Below are positions 32,840-42,104 of a stretch of DNA of 64,000 nucleotides, in pieces. Made by a program: the position numbers and the translations under genes. Origin of the DNA: Bacillota bacterium (GTDB taxonomy: Bacteria > Bacillota > Clostridia > Acetivibrionales > JAEXSP01); NCBI GenBank assembly GCA_023453795.1, contig JAEXSP010000030.1:1-64000 (forward strand), read 5' to 3'. Positions within the stretch are counted from its first letter, which is position 1. The number at the start of each line of letters is the position of its first letter. The notes under the pieces are model-generated. The model had not been told where the DNA came from and made no database searches. It saw only the letters and a list, made by a program, of their open reading frames with translations.

Positions 32840-34675
32840 ATGAAATTTCTGCGGCCTTATTTGCTTAATTTAATAATAATTTTCATTTCAATGTTGGCAG
32901 TGATAGCTGTGGTTATCGGAATCAGGGTCTCAATTACCATGGTGCAAAGGCATAACCAGATGCTGGAGAAACTTCCGTCCGAGCAAAATGTTGCTGCCCG
33001 GACTGTGAGCAAACCGGCTACTGTAGGATCGCTAAAGGAGCTGACATTCTATTTTAACGGTGAAAGCATTGATGCTGCGGCTTATCTGACTAGCAAGGAT
33101 GAAGTGTATTTTCCCTTCGATTCGGTTCTTTCAAAACTTGGAACCAAATTTACCTGCTATAGCTCTGATGATATTGTGGAGTCGACTATTAATGGGAAAA
33201 AACTATTGATGTCACTGGGAAAAAGCGCTTATAAATACAATAATCAGGATGTTGATATCCTGTCTGTTCCGGTTGCGGCTAAAAACCATATAATTGTGCC
33301 CTCGGAGCTTATGGAGCGCATTGAGGGATTCAAGTCTGATTATGTTGAAGATAAGGGTGAGGTATTCCTGAATTACTGGCCGGGTTTCGTGAACAATCAC
33401 GATAAAGGCATAAAAATAATGGCTATTGATCAAAAGACACCTAAAATACTTGACATGGCAGGGTATCCTTTGGGTAATCTTGAAAAAGTATTGAGAAGTG
33501 CGGATAAAATATTGGTTTCCCCGGATAATTCAAAATTCATTGCAGTAAATAAAAATGAAGTATTTTTGGGCGATGGGGGAACGAATGGCGATCTCCGCCG
33601 GATACCTGTCAGTACTGCGGCTTCGTGGTCTGCAGACAGTGAGTATCTTTATTGGATCGATAATGCTAAAAAGACTTCTTTTGTCTATGATGTTGAGAAC
33701 AAAAAGGTTGAAGAGCTTGGGGATTACTATTTCAAGGCTGTAACCTGGGGTGAAAAGGGGCTTGAAAGATATGGCGGAAAAATGCTTTATGTATATAAAC
33801 AAGAACCTGGGTTCAAGAGAATTGTCCTCACAAATGCTTCATATGATAATAAATACATATTCATTGAAAGAAAAGGAAAGGTAGTTGTCAAAGGGCAATT
33901 TGAGTACTCTCCCAATAAGACGAGGGTTTTATATAAAAATTCCGATAACCAATACTATTTGTCCAATCTTGAGGGGACAGGCCAACTTTGCTTGGGCCGA
34001 TATGATATGGCAAGATGGGTGAACAATGATAAAATATACATGAGTAACGGTGATAAATCACTAATTTACTCAAGAACCGAGCGAAAAAAAATTCAGGTAA
34101 AAGATCAATGGTATAAGGTAGGGCAAAACGAAAAAGGTGATGTTTTCTTTATGCACGGCGACACTCTTTATTGTGAGTCTGACTGGGTGGAGAGAAAAAT
34201 CATGATGATAACGGGAGGCTGCGACTATCTTGCGGCTTTATCCAAAAAGGGCCCATATATTATAGTTTCACAGAAGGAAGATAATATTCTTTATCTTAAT
34301 AACGACACCATAAGATACTTGGGCAGATTCAGTTCCCTGCTTGAGAGCAGCAAAGACGGTGAAATCAACACCGATTTCGAAAATAATATATTGATCTCAC
34401 CGGATAAGAAAACTCTTGCGGTTTTCCAAAAGAATAATAATTTAATTTCATTGAATGTTGTGAATTCAGATGGAACTAATTTAAGGAATATATGCTTGAA
34501 TTATTTATTGAGTGACGAAACTGACATTTATAATATAACTCCTTTATGGTTAGCCAAGGATCAATTATTGTTGTGCTCCGACAAGAAAACATGGGTTATC
34601 GGTCTGGGCAGGTCTGTGAAAATATTCGAATGGGATTCAAAAGAAGATAGGCAAATACAAGGAATCCTTAGATAA
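32840..34675 (+). CDS. Membrane-anchored stalk/propeller protein of unknown function
   Basis: A 611-residue protein with one N-terminal membrane helix (about residues 9-30, LNLIIIFISMLAVIAVVIGI), then about 90-160 residues resembling the stalk (copper amine oxidase N-terminal-like) domain (YFPFDSVLSKLGTKF, KNHIIVPSELMERI). A long C-terminal region of TolB/WD-like propeller blades follows, with ILVSPDNSKFIAVNKNE, SWSADSEYLYWID and LISPDKKTLAVFQKNN. It is probably anchored outside the membrane. The gene lies 69 bases upstream of spoVB. It may work at the cell envelope, but no catalytic residues are evident. Confidence 0.75.
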   Translation: MKFLRPYLLNLIIIFISMLAVIAVVIGIRVSITMVQRHNQMLEKLPSEQNVAARTVSKPATVGSLKELTFYFNGESIDAAAYLTSKDEVYFPFDSVLSKLGTKFTCYSSDDIVESTINGKKLLMSLGKSAYKYNNQDVDILSVPVAAKNHIIVPSELMERIEGFKSDYVEDKGEVFLNYWPGFVNNHDKGIKIMAIDQKTPKILDMAGYPLGNLEKVLRSADKILVSPDNSKFIAVNKNEVFLGDGGTNGDLRRIPVSTAASWSADSEYLYWIDNAKKTSFVYDVENKKVEELGDYYFKAVTWGEKGLERYGGKMLYVYKQEPGFKRIVLTNASYDNKYIFIERKGKVVVKGQFEYSPNKTRVLYKNSDNQYYLSNLEGTGQLCLGRYDMARWVNNDKIYMSNGDKSLIYSRTERKKIQVKDQWYKVGQNEKGDVFFMHGDTLYCESDWVERKIMMITGGCDYLAALSKKGPYIIVSQKEDNILYLNNDTIRYLGRFSSLLESSKDGEINTDFENNILISPDKKTLAVFQKNNNLISLNVVNSDGTNLRNICLNYLLSDETDIYNITPLWLAKDQLLLCSDKKTWVIGLGRSVKIFEWDSKEDRQIQGILR

Positions 34676-34744
34676 ACATTATTTTGTCATAAGCATACTG
34701 CATCTAAAATATTAATAATCAGGACTTATTTTTACCGGTGCGGC

Positions 34745-36301
34745 ATGACAAAAAAATCTTTCATAAGCGGGGCTCTTATTCTTATGGCAGCGGGCTTCAT
34801 CGTGAGGCTGCTGGGTTTTGTATACAGGATATACCTTTCAAATCTTATAGGTGCTGAAGGAATGGGACTTTTCCAGCTGATTGTTCCTGTTTATTCAACA
34901 ATAATTCTTACGCTCACTTCCGGTATATCGATTGCGGTTTCTAAAATGGCAGCTGCCGAACTTGCCAGAAATCATGAAATAAACCTGAGGAGAATTACAT
35001 CATGTGCATTGGTAGTTACTGCTGTTTTTGGTGCAGTGGCATCAGTACTAATCCTTATGTTTATAGGCCCGATTGTTAATGTAGTTTTAAAGGATGGAAG
35101 AACTTTTTATTCGCTTCTTTTACTGGTGCCATGTATACCTGTCATTTCTGCTGCTTCTGCAATCAAAGGATATTTCTACGGAATTCAGGATGTGACCCCT
35201 ACTGCAATTTCACAGATCATAGAACAAATTGTACGCATCGGTCTGGTAATGGTGATGGCCGGGTATTTCCTTAATCTGGGGCTGGAGTATGCTTGTGCTT
35301 TGGCAACAATAGGCATGGCCTTTGGCGAGATTTCAAATCTTGCTGTAGTTTTTGTGTTTTATAAAATCAGAAAAAATAAAAAGCAACAGCATATCTCCAA
35401 GACCGGCCTGATGAGAAAAAGACGTATTATAGGAGAAATTTTAAAAATTTCTCTTCCTGTTTCCGGGAATAGATTTATAACTTCCGTCATGATGGCCATT
35501 GAATTGATACTTATTCCAAGAAGATTCCTGGCAGGGGGGCTGGATTACCATCTCAGCATGGGTGAATACGGCAAGTTGATAGGGATGGCTATGCCTTTGA
35601 TATTTTTCCCTTCTCTGGTGACATCATCTCTATCCACAACAATTGTTCCGGCTTTGTCTGAAGCAATCTCACTAAAGAACTTCAGAATAGCCAATTATAG
35701 AATTTCAAAAGCTTTTCAGCTGACCTTCATACTTGGGTTTACATTTACTTCTATTTTTATTTGCTATCCGAACGAAATAGGAGACATGGTATATTCCGGG
35801 CAGAAAATTGGAGGCATGCTATACTTGCTTTCATTTACCTGCGTTTTCATATATATTCAGCAAATGCTTCTTGGCGTTTTAAACGGGTTGGGAAAACAGG
35901 GGATATCGCTTAGGAATTATATCATTGGGAGCACTATACGGATAGGATTTGTCTATTTTTTCATTCCGCCTTATGGTGTAAAAGGTTATGTTTGGGGTAT
36001 TATTATCAGCTCGGCTCTGATATGTATCCTAAATTTCCAGACTGTGGTAAAAACGACCGGAATAACAATAGATATACGCAATTGGATAGTTAAGCCCGGC
36101 ATTGTCTGCCTTGTAATGGTATTTATCGGAAAATACATATACAGCTTTTTTGAAATATTCGGTTTAGGCAGCTCCTGGACTATAATTTGTACTGTTTCAG
36201 GCAATGCCGCTGTTTCACTTTCATTAATGGTTGTTGCCGGCGTGCTTGACAGGGAGGAATTGATTAAATTTCTTCCGTTGAAAAATCATAAAAGAGCGTG
36301 A
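34745..36301 (+). CDS. spoVB: Stage V sporulation protein B-like flippase
   Basis: A 518-residue polytopic protein of about 14 helices in the MOP (MATE/Wzx/MurJ) exporter superfamily. SpoVB-type proteins are implicated in lipid-linked precursor flipping for spore cortex peptidoglycan. The opening SFISGALILMAAGFIVRLLG and the block RIYLSNLIGAEGMGLFQLIV with SAIKGYFYGIQDVTPTAIS are characteristic. The ribosome site before ATG 34745 is weak. Non-sporulation paralogues exist, so a general polysaccharide flippase is the alternative. The next gene starts after a heat-shock operator region. Confidence 0.85.
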   Translation: MTKKSFISGALILMAAGFIVRLLGFVYRIYLSNLIGAEGMGLFQLIVPVYSTIILTLTSGISIAVSKMAAAELARNHEINLRRITSCALVVTAVFGAVASVLILMFIGPIVNVVLKDGRTFYSLLLLVPCIPVISAASAIKGYFYGIQDVTPTAISQIIEQIVRIGLVMVMAGYFLNLGLEYACALATIGMAFGEISNLAVVFVFYKIRKNKKQQHISKTGLMRKRRIIGEILKISLPVSGNRFITSVMMAIELILIPRRFLAGGLDYHLSMGEYGKLIGMAMPLIFFPSLVTSSLSTTIVPALSEAISLKNFRIANYRISKAFQLTFILGFTFTSIFICYPNEIGDMVYSGQKIGGMLYLLSFTCVFIYIQQMLLGVLNGLGKQGISLRNYIIGSTIRIGFVYFFIPPYGVKGYVWGIIISSALICILNFQTVVKTTGITIDIRNWIVKPGIVCLVMVFIGKYIYSFFEIFGLGSSWTIICTVSGNAAVSLSLMVVAGVLDREELIKFLPLKNHKRA

Positions 36302-36355
36302 AAGAATAAGAAAATCCAAGATAATTTTAAAAGGCTGGAATAAATACTTCTTAAA

Positions 36356-36437
36356 GGTCAAGGAAAGTCAAAAACAGTTTTTGTAGTAAATGCATATAGT
36401 ATGATATAACATATATAGAAGGTCAAAGAAAGTCAAA
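36356..36437 (+). promoter_or_regulatory. Heat-shock promoter with two CtsR operators
   Basis: GGTCAAGGAAAGTCAAA (36356-36372) and GGTCAAAGAAAGTCAAA (36421-36437) match the CtsR direct-heptad operator, the second perfectly. Between them lie TTGTAG (36381-36386) and TATAAC (36405-36410), spaced 18. CtsR would block both ends of the promoter and release on heat. Confidence 0.85.
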
Positions 36438-36495
36438 GTAAGGCGAGCGTATCCGACGCTGCCAAATAATATTAAAAAAAGGAAGGTGCATATTT

Positions 36496-36942
36496 ATGTT
36501 CGGTCTTACACCATATAACAGAAAGAGTAATGAAATCACAGGAAGGAACAATGTATGGGATTTGAGGAATGTTTTTGAGGATTTTTTCAATGATTCATTT
36601 TTTCCTGTGATGTCCGGCAACCCAATAAAGGCAGACATTCGGGAAAATGAAAAAGAGTTCATTGTAGATGCTGAAATGCCTGGCGTTAAGAAGGAAGACA
36701 TCAAGCTGGATTTAAGGGATGATACCCTTACTATTTCAGTTGAACGCAATGAGCAAGTGAACGAGGAAAGAGAAAATTATATCAGAAGGGAAAGAAGGTA
36801 TGGGTCTGTAAGCAGAAGCTTCTACGTAGAAAACGTGAAAAATGAGGCGGTTACAGCCAAATATGATAACGGTATACTTACTATAGTCCTTCCTAAAGAC
36901 GATAAAGGAGGGCCAAACAGACATACGATAGAGATTCAATAA
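36496..36942 (+). CDS. Small heat-shock protein (Hsp20/alpha-crystallin)
   Basis: A 148-residue ATP-independent holdase chaperone. A short variable N-terminus (FGLTPYNRKSNEITGRNNVW) is followed by the alpha-crystallin domain (about 45-140), with IKADIRENEKEFIVDAEMPG, EDIKLDLRDDTLTISVERNE, RRERRYGSVSRSFYVENV and the closing AKYDNGILTIVLPK. These proteins bind unfolding proteins in the cytosol as oligomers. The gene is monocistronic, with CtsR operators around its promoter and a terminator immediately after. Confidence 0.95.
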   Translation: MFGLTPYNRKSNEITGRNNVWDLRNVFEDFFNDSFFPVMSGNPIKADIRENEKEFIVDAEMPGVKKEDIKLDLRDDTLTISVERNEQVNEERENYIRRERRYGSVSRSFYVENVKNEAVTAKYDNGILTIVLPKDDKGGPNRHTIEIQ

Positions 36943-36950
36943 GGTTCGAA

Positions 36951-36976
36951 AGCCCCGGCTAGCCGGGGTTTATTTT
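36951..36976 (+). terminator. Terminator of hsp20
   Basis: AGCCCCGGCTAGCCGGGGTT is a self-complementary stem with a CTAG loop, followed by TATTTTT. Confidence 0.9.
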
Positions 36977-37126
36977 TGCGTAAACATTCTTTTCAGGATA
37001 TATTAAAAATCAAGAGTTGGGAGCCCACCCGATATTTATTTCATATAATAAAAAGTATTTACAAATAATAAATAAAAGACATGTGGCCTATTTTGGTTCA
37101 GATAGGGTTCAAAATAATTTCGCCTA

Positions 37127-37163
37127 AAAAATACAAAAAAATATACAAAAAAATATACAAATC
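37127..37163. repeat. A-rich 13-base tandem repeat
   Basis: About three copies of AAAAAAATATAC-like units lie ahead of the pilus promoter. The surrounding 36977-37189 is otherwise AT-rich and featureless. Such A-tracts bend DNA and can act as upstream promoter elements. Confidence 0.6.
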
Positions 37164-37189
37164 AAATGAATAATTTATGTCGATATGAC

Positions 37190-37218
37190 TTGAAATTCCA
37201 GTCTTTATAATATATAAT
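37190..37218 (+). promoter_or_regulatory. Promoter of the type IV pilus operon
   Basis: TTGAAA (37190-37195) and TATAAT (37213-37218) are separated by exactly 17 bases. The predicted start near 37226 gives a leader of about 285 bases. Confidence 0.8.
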
Positions 37219-37225
37219 ACAGCTA

Positions 37226-37509
37226 TGAAAGTATTATGGCATATTGTCATAGGTACTGGAAAACATGTAATTTGCGGTAGCAAAAGAATATTTGGTTTAT
37301 TATTTAATCCACGACACTCTAATAGATATAACAGCTGATTCATTATTACATATAAATAAATTGTTACATTAGATGTTTTAAAAAAAAGTAAAAAGTTTCA
37401 ACAATAAAACCTGCTTGAAATTAGCACATCTAATGGTTTGATAATTGCATTATTAGCAATTAGAGGGATATGCTCTTTATTGCTTTTTTTATCTCAAAGG
37501 GGTGGTAAA
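37226..37509 (+). promoter_or_regulatory. Long structured leader of the pilus operon
   Basis: The untranslated leader contains a long stem CATTAGATG (37367-37375) / CATCTAATG (37427-37435) enclosing TTTCAA (37396-37401) / TTGAAA (37415-37420). It ends with a hairpin AATTGC/GCAATT and a T-rich stretch (TTGCTTTTTTT) just before the ribosome site. It does not match the c-di-GMP-I or c-di-GMP-II riboswitch blocks that I know. It may be an unrecognised regulatory RNA or only an incidental fold. Confidence 0.4.
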
Positions 37510-39837
37510 ATGCTGGGTTTAGACAAAAAAGAGATTTTGGAAATTCTCCTGAAAGACGGGAAGATCGACGCAGATCAGATGAAAGAAGTGCTTAAAGTGC
37601 AGCACGAAACCAAGCAGGACATTGAGGATATCCTGATTACAAACGGATTTGTTCAGCAAAAGGATGTTCTTGAAGTTAAAGCAAAGCTGATTTCTGTTGA
37701 TTTTTTTGATCTTACGGATTTCCAGATCTTTGACGTAAAGCTCCCATTTATGGTGACCGAAAACATTGCCAGAAGGTATTGCCTGATTCCTGTCGAAAAA
37801 GATGACTTTACACTGACCGTAGCAATGAAAGACCCTACGGATATTTTCGCAATTGATGATTTAAGGCTTGCTACAGCCATGGAAATCAATCCTGTCCTAT
37901 CTCAGCCTGATGAAATACTTAAACAATTAAATAAATATTTTATAAAAGAAGAAAAGCCTTTCAGAGCTCCCGAAATTGAAGAGGTTGTAGTTCCTACTAT
38001 GGAGGAAACGTTCCAAGAGGTTGCTCCAATATCTGACATAGCTGATTACCATGTTATTGATGAGTATGACTCCATGCAGAATGATATGAGCAAGCCGGGA
38101 GACAGCATTTTTAAAGAACGTATAGGAGATATGCTGGTTCGTTCAAATGTCCTGACAAAGGAACAATTGGAAGAAGGCTTGGAAGCTCAGAGGAAAACGG
38201 GGGATCGCTTAGGTGAGGTTCTTGTCCAAAAGGGTTTTATTAACAGGTCAACCCTTTATCAATTTTTAGAGCAGCAGTATGGCGTTCCGCATGTCAACCT
38301 TGATGAAATAAATATTGAAGATGATGTCGTAAAAATGGTAAGCGAACCGATAGCCCGCCGTTATGCGCTTGTTCCTGTTGCTAAAGAGGGCTATTCTTTG
38401 AAGGTTGCGATGAGCGACCCGCTAAACATTTTCTCAATAGACGATCTTCGGCTTGCTACCGGTATGGAAATTATCCCGATGCTTGCTGATGCCGAACAGG
38501 TTAAAGCAAAATTGGACAAGCATTATGAGACTATAAAGGAGACAAATAAAGTCATTGAGGAGAAGCAGAAGCTTTTTGACTACGAAGAGGAGATCAGAAA
38601 GGTTAATGAAGCGATTGCAGTAGAAGTTTCAGAAGGGGAAGAAGAAGAAGATACTGTTAACATAAGTGATATAGATAATGCACCTATTGTCAAGATGGTA
38701 AATATGCTTTTCGGCAAAGCCATCTCCAGCAGGGCCAGCGACATACATATAGAACCGTATGAAGACTGCGTACTGGTAAGATGCAGAATTGACGGCCAGC
38801 TGGTTGAGACAATGAAGCATCAGAAGAATATACTTCCTGCATTGGTTGCAAGGATAAAGATAATCAGCGGATTGAATATCGCAGAAAAGAGAATACCTCA
38901 GGATGGCAGGATTTCCCTTAAATCAGAAGGGAAAAACTACGATATGCGTGTATCTGTCCTCCCAACGATGTTCGGCGAAAAAATAGTTATCAGAATAGCA
39001 GATAAGGAAGGCTTTAATGTAACCAAAGAACAGCTTGGATTAACCGGCGATGATCTTGAGAAATTTGACAACATACTTTCCCATCCGCATGGAGTCGTAC
39101 TTGTAACCGGACCTACAGGAAGCGGTAAAACCACTACTCTTTATACTGCATTAAAAGAGTTGTGCAAACCGAATGTCAATATTCTTACAGTAGAGGATCC
39201 GGTTGAGTGTACAATACGGGGTGTTAATCAGGTGCAGGTTAATGTCAAGGCTGGGATGACTTTTGCTGTGGCGTTAAGGGCATTCCTCAGACAGGATCCT
39301 GACATTATAATGGTTGGTGAGATACGTGACGGCGAAACTGCTGAGATTGCTACAAGGGCCGCTATAACAGGTCACCTTGTGCTTAGTACTCTCCACACTA
39401 ATGATGCTGCAAGTTCTATCAGCAGGATTATTGATATGGGTGTCGAACCTTTCATGATATCCTCTTCAGTTGTAGGAGTAATCGCTCAGAGGCTTGTCAG
39501 AAGACTCTGCCCGAAATGCAGACAGGAATATGAACCTAGTATAAGCGAGGCAGCGGTGCTGGGGTTGGATGAAGGGAAAAAATCGAAGATATATATGCCT
39601 AAAGGCTGCCCCGACTGCAACGATACCGGGTATGTCGGAAGGATAGCTGTTTATGAAATAATGACTGTAACCCGAGAGATGAGGGAATTGATATCAAAAG
39701 GGGCTACAGCGGATATGCTGAAGGACTGTGCGATAAAAAGCGGCATGCAGACTTTAAGGGATAATTGTGCAAAACTTGTAAGGGAAGGTATAACTTCTGT
39801 AGATGAAATGATGCGTGTTACTTCCAGTCAGGATTAA
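37510..39837 (+). CDS. pilB: Type IV pilus assembly ATPase PilB
   Basis: A 775-residue GspE/PilB hexameric ATPase that drives pilus extension. Two successive N-terminal MshEN/GSPII_E-N modules are visible: about residues 1-140 and about 203-345. Both run from a helical block into ARRYxLxPV, a DPxxIFxIDDLRLATxME segment and a closing helix. The second keeps the c-di-GMP-binding-like pattern (IGDMLV, RLGEVLVQKGFI). The catalytic part has Walker A GPTGSGKTTT near 534, the Asp box and Walker B DPDIIMVGEIRD, STLHTNDA, and a zinc site CPKC/CPDC near 667-705. The ATG at 37510 follows AAAGGGGTGG and replaces an upstream in-frame start at 37438. Confidence 0.95.
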   Translation: MLGLDKKEILEILLKDGKIDADQMKEVLKVQHETKQDIEDILITNGFVQQKDVLEVKAKLISVDFFDLTDFQIFDVKLPFMVTENIARRYCLIPVEKDDFTLTVAMKDPTDIFAIDDLRLATAMEINPVLSQPDEILKQLNKYFIKEEKPFRAPEIEEVVVPTMEETFQEVAPISDIADYHVIDEYDSMQNDMSKPGDSIFKERIGDMLVRSNVLTKEQLEEGLEAQRKTGDRLGEVLVQKGFINRSTLYQFLEQQYGVPHVNLDEINIEDDVVKMVSEPIARRYALVPVAKEGYSLKVAMSDPLNIFSIDDLRLATGMEIIPMLADAEQVKAKLDKHYETIKETNKVIEEKQKLFDYEEEIRKVNEAIAVEVSEGEEEEDTVNISDIDNAPIVKMVNMLFGKAISSRASDIHIEPYEDCVLVRCRIDGQLVETMKHQKNILPALVARIKIISGLNIAEKRIPQDGRISLKSEGKNYDMRVSVLPTMFGEKIVIRIADKEGFNVTKEQLGLTGDDLEKFDNILSHPHGVVLVTGPTGSGKTTTLYTALKELCKPNVNILTVEDPVECTIRGVNQVQVNVKAGMTFAVALRAFLRQDPDIIMVGEIRDGETAEIATRAAITGHLVLSTLHTNDAASSISRIIDMGVEPFMISSSVVGVIAQRLVRRLCPKCRQEYEPSISEAAVLGLDEGKKSKIYMPKGCPDCNDTGYVGRIAVYEIMTVTREMRELISKGATADMLKDCAIKSGMQTLRDNCAKLVREGITSVDEMMRVTSSQD

Positions 39838-39861
39838 AATACATATGTGACGGAGAAAGAA

Positions 39862-40914
39862 ATGGATTTAAGATATCTGCTTCAGAAAACTGTTGAATTA
39901 AAGGCCTCAGATTTGCATATATGTGCGGGAATGCCGCCTGTTGTAAGAATAAACGGCGAGTTGATCTACCTTGACGAACCTGTTATGGTGCCTCAAGACT
40001 GCGGAAGGGTAGCTGCCCAGTGCATTGTAGGAGAATCAAACAAGCGTCTTTCGGAAGATGGAGAATTAGATTTCTCATTTGCGTTGCAGGGCCTTGCCAG
40101 ATTCAGGGTTAATGCTTTCAGGCAAAGGGGTACAATAGCAATGGCATTCAGGGTTATTCCGACCAAGATTCCGGAAATTTCAACCCTGGGTCTTCCCAAA
40201 ATTGTATATGAGCTGACGCACAAGCAAAGAGGCTTGATTCTTGTTACAGGACCTACAGGGAGCGGAAAGTCTACTACTCTGGCATCAATGATTGATTACA
40301 TAAATAGAAACAAAAAAACTCATATAATAACAATAGAGGACCCTATAGAATTTTTGCACAGTCACAGTAAAAGCGTTATCAACCAGAGAGAGATCGGTTC
40401 TGATACAAAAAGCTATGCCAATGCTCTCAGGGCTGCTTTAAGGGAAGATCCGGATATAATACTTATAGGTGAAATGAGAGACAAAGAAACAGTAGAAATA
40501 GCTCTGACTGCAGCCGAAACAGGCCATTTGGTTTTTTCAACATTGCATACTCAGAGCGCTGCAAAAACAATTGACAGAATTATTGACGTATTTCCGCCGC
40601 ACCAGCAGGCACAAATAAGGACCCAGCTTTCTACGACTTTACAGGCGACAATTGCTCAACAGCTGTTAAGAAAGGCTGATGGAAAATCCCGTGTGGCTGC
40701 GACTGAAGTTATGATTTGCACTTCTGCCATTTCAAACCTCATTCGCGAACAGAGATCAATGCATATAAACACAGCAATTCATACCGGATCTGAGCTAGGA
40801 ATGCATTCAATGGACAGCTGCCTTGCCGGCCTTTACAAGAGCGGGCAGATAACATATGAAACTGCATGCACGTATGCATCCGATATAGAAGGTTTGAAGA
40901 AGATAATAAATTAA
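39862..40914 (+). CDS. pilT: Type IV pilus retraction ATPase PilT
   Basis: A 350-residue hexameric ATPase that powers pilus retraction and twitching. It has an N-terminal PAS-like part (ELKASDLHICAGMPPVVRINGEL), Walker A GPTGSGKSTT near residue 130, the Asp box TIEDPIEFLH, Walker B DPDIILIGEMRD, the His box STLHTQSAAKTIDRI, and the retraction motif SAISNLIRE, which matches the conserved AIRNLIRE. ATG 39862 after GGAG is preferred to a GTG at 39847 with no ribosome site. It follows pilB by 24 bases. Confidence 0.95.
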   Translation: MDLRYLLQKTVELKASDLHICAGMPPVVRINGELIYLDEPVMVPQDCGRVAAQCIVGESNKRLSEDGELDFSFALQGLARFRVNAFRQRGTIAMAFRVIPTKIPEISTLGLPKIVYELTHKQRGLILVTGPTGSGKSTTLASMIDYINRNKKTHIITIEDPIEFLHSHSKSVINQREIGSDTKSYANALRAALREDPDIILIGEMRDKETVEIALTAAETGHLVFSTLHTQSAAKTIDRIIDVFPPHQQAQIRTQLSTTLQATIAQQLLRKADGKSRVAATEVMICTSAISNLIREQRSMHINTAIHTGSELGMHSMDSCLAGLYKSGQITYETACTYASDIEGLKKIIN

Positions 40915-40953
40915 TTTTTACATATGTTTTGCATTTGAAACGGAGGTATAGTA

Positions 40954-42069
40954 ATGGCTTCACTACAATCACTTTTCTCAAGTGATTATCTAACAATTGA
41001 TGTTGGATTCAGGTATATAAAGATAATTCAATTGAGAAAGAAGAAAAACAATGATCTTACCGTAATGAACTATGGTATTGGAGATACACCCAAGGGCTGT
41101 ATTACCAATGGAGCAATTAAGGACAAGAACAGAGTTGTCAGTGAAATAAAAAGGGTTATGACCGAGCATAACTTAAATGCGAAGGAAGCTAAAATTGTTA
41201 TTTCCGGAACAAATATAATAACGAGAATTATGATGATAGACAAGGTTCCCGATGCAGAAGTTGATAAGAAGGCCTGGGAAGAAATCAATGCATATCTGCC
41301 TATCAATTTCAACGAGCATTCTGTTGACTATAAGGTCGTAAACACTGTTATGGATGAAGGCAAGGAAAAAATAAAGATATTTGTTACTGCAGTGCCGAAA
41401 AGCATTATAAACAGCTACATAGAAATATTGAAGAATCTGAATTTAAAGCCTATTTCTGTTGATACTCCGGCAAACAGCGTATCCAAGTTTTTCCGCAAGG
41501 ACATCACCCATAATGAACCGGAAAACTGGGCAAAAAAGCAAAAGTACGCAAAACTCAACTCCAATACCTTTGGAGTTATAGATCTTGGTTCGGAAACAAC
41601 TATTGTAAATATTCTGAACGATAAGACGCCTGAATTTAATAGGGTGTTTTTAATGGGCAGCAGTAACATTGATGCCAGCATTCTAAAGGGATTGGGATTT
41701 GAACCCAACCAATTGGACAAGGCTGAAAGGTTTAAGAAAATGTACGGACTTATGGAATCTTACGACTCCACAAGGCAGGAGGAGTGGGACTGCAGTGAAT
41801 CAATCAGGGCTGTCCTCAATCAAATTATAAAGAATGTTAAGACAAGCATAGATTTCTATATATCAAGATGTGCAGGTGAAAGATTGAGCAAAGTGTATCT
41901 TATAGGAGGCGGGTCCAACCTTAAGGGTATGAAGGACTTCTTTGAGTCTGAGTTGAATATGCCGGTATATTCCATAAAGAACATTTCTATCGGGGGTTTG
42001 GACTTTGCCCCGGGACTGGACAGAGAAAAGATATCGTTTCTTGTTAATGCTATCGGTGTGGCGTTATAA
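40954..42069 (+). CDS. pilM: Type IV pilus inner-membrane platform protein PilM
   Basis: A 371-residue cytoplasmic actin-like protein that binds the N-terminus of PilN and links it to the ATPases. FtsA/PilM features are LTIDVGFRYIKIIQL (phosphate loop 1), GVIDLGSETTIVNIL (phosphate loop 2) and KVYLIGGGSNLKGMKDFF (adenosine loop). The usual short insertion between subdomains is present. GGAGG precedes the ATG. The gene order pilB-pilT-pilM-pilC is the usual one for clostridial pilus loci. Confidence 0.93.
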   Translation: MASLQSLFSSDYLTIDVGFRYIKIIQLRKKKNNDLTVMNYGIGDTPKGCITNGAIKDKNRVVSEIKRVMTEHNLNAKEAKIVISGTNIITRIMMIDKVPDAEVDKKAWEEINAYLPINFNEHSVDYKVVNTVMDEGKEKIKIFVTAVPKSIINSYIEILKNLNLKPISVDTPANSVSKFFRKDITHNEPENWAKKQKYAKLNSNTFGVIDLGSETTIVNILNDKTPEFNRVFLMGSSNIDASILKGLGFEPNQLDKAERFKKMYGLMESYDSTRQEEWDCSESIRAVLNQIIKNVKTSIDFYISRCAGERLSKVYLIGGGSNLKGMKDFFESELNMPVYSIKNISIGGLDFAPGLDREKISFLVNAIGVAL

Positions 42070-42104
42070 AAAAAGAAATTCCAATTGCCTGTGGAGGGTT
42101 TTAA

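Noticed and set aside
37226..37509. c-di-GMP riboswitch before the pilus operon
   Set aside because: Neither the c-di-GMP-I nor the c-di-GMP-II conserved blocks could be found, so it is listed only as an unidentified leader.
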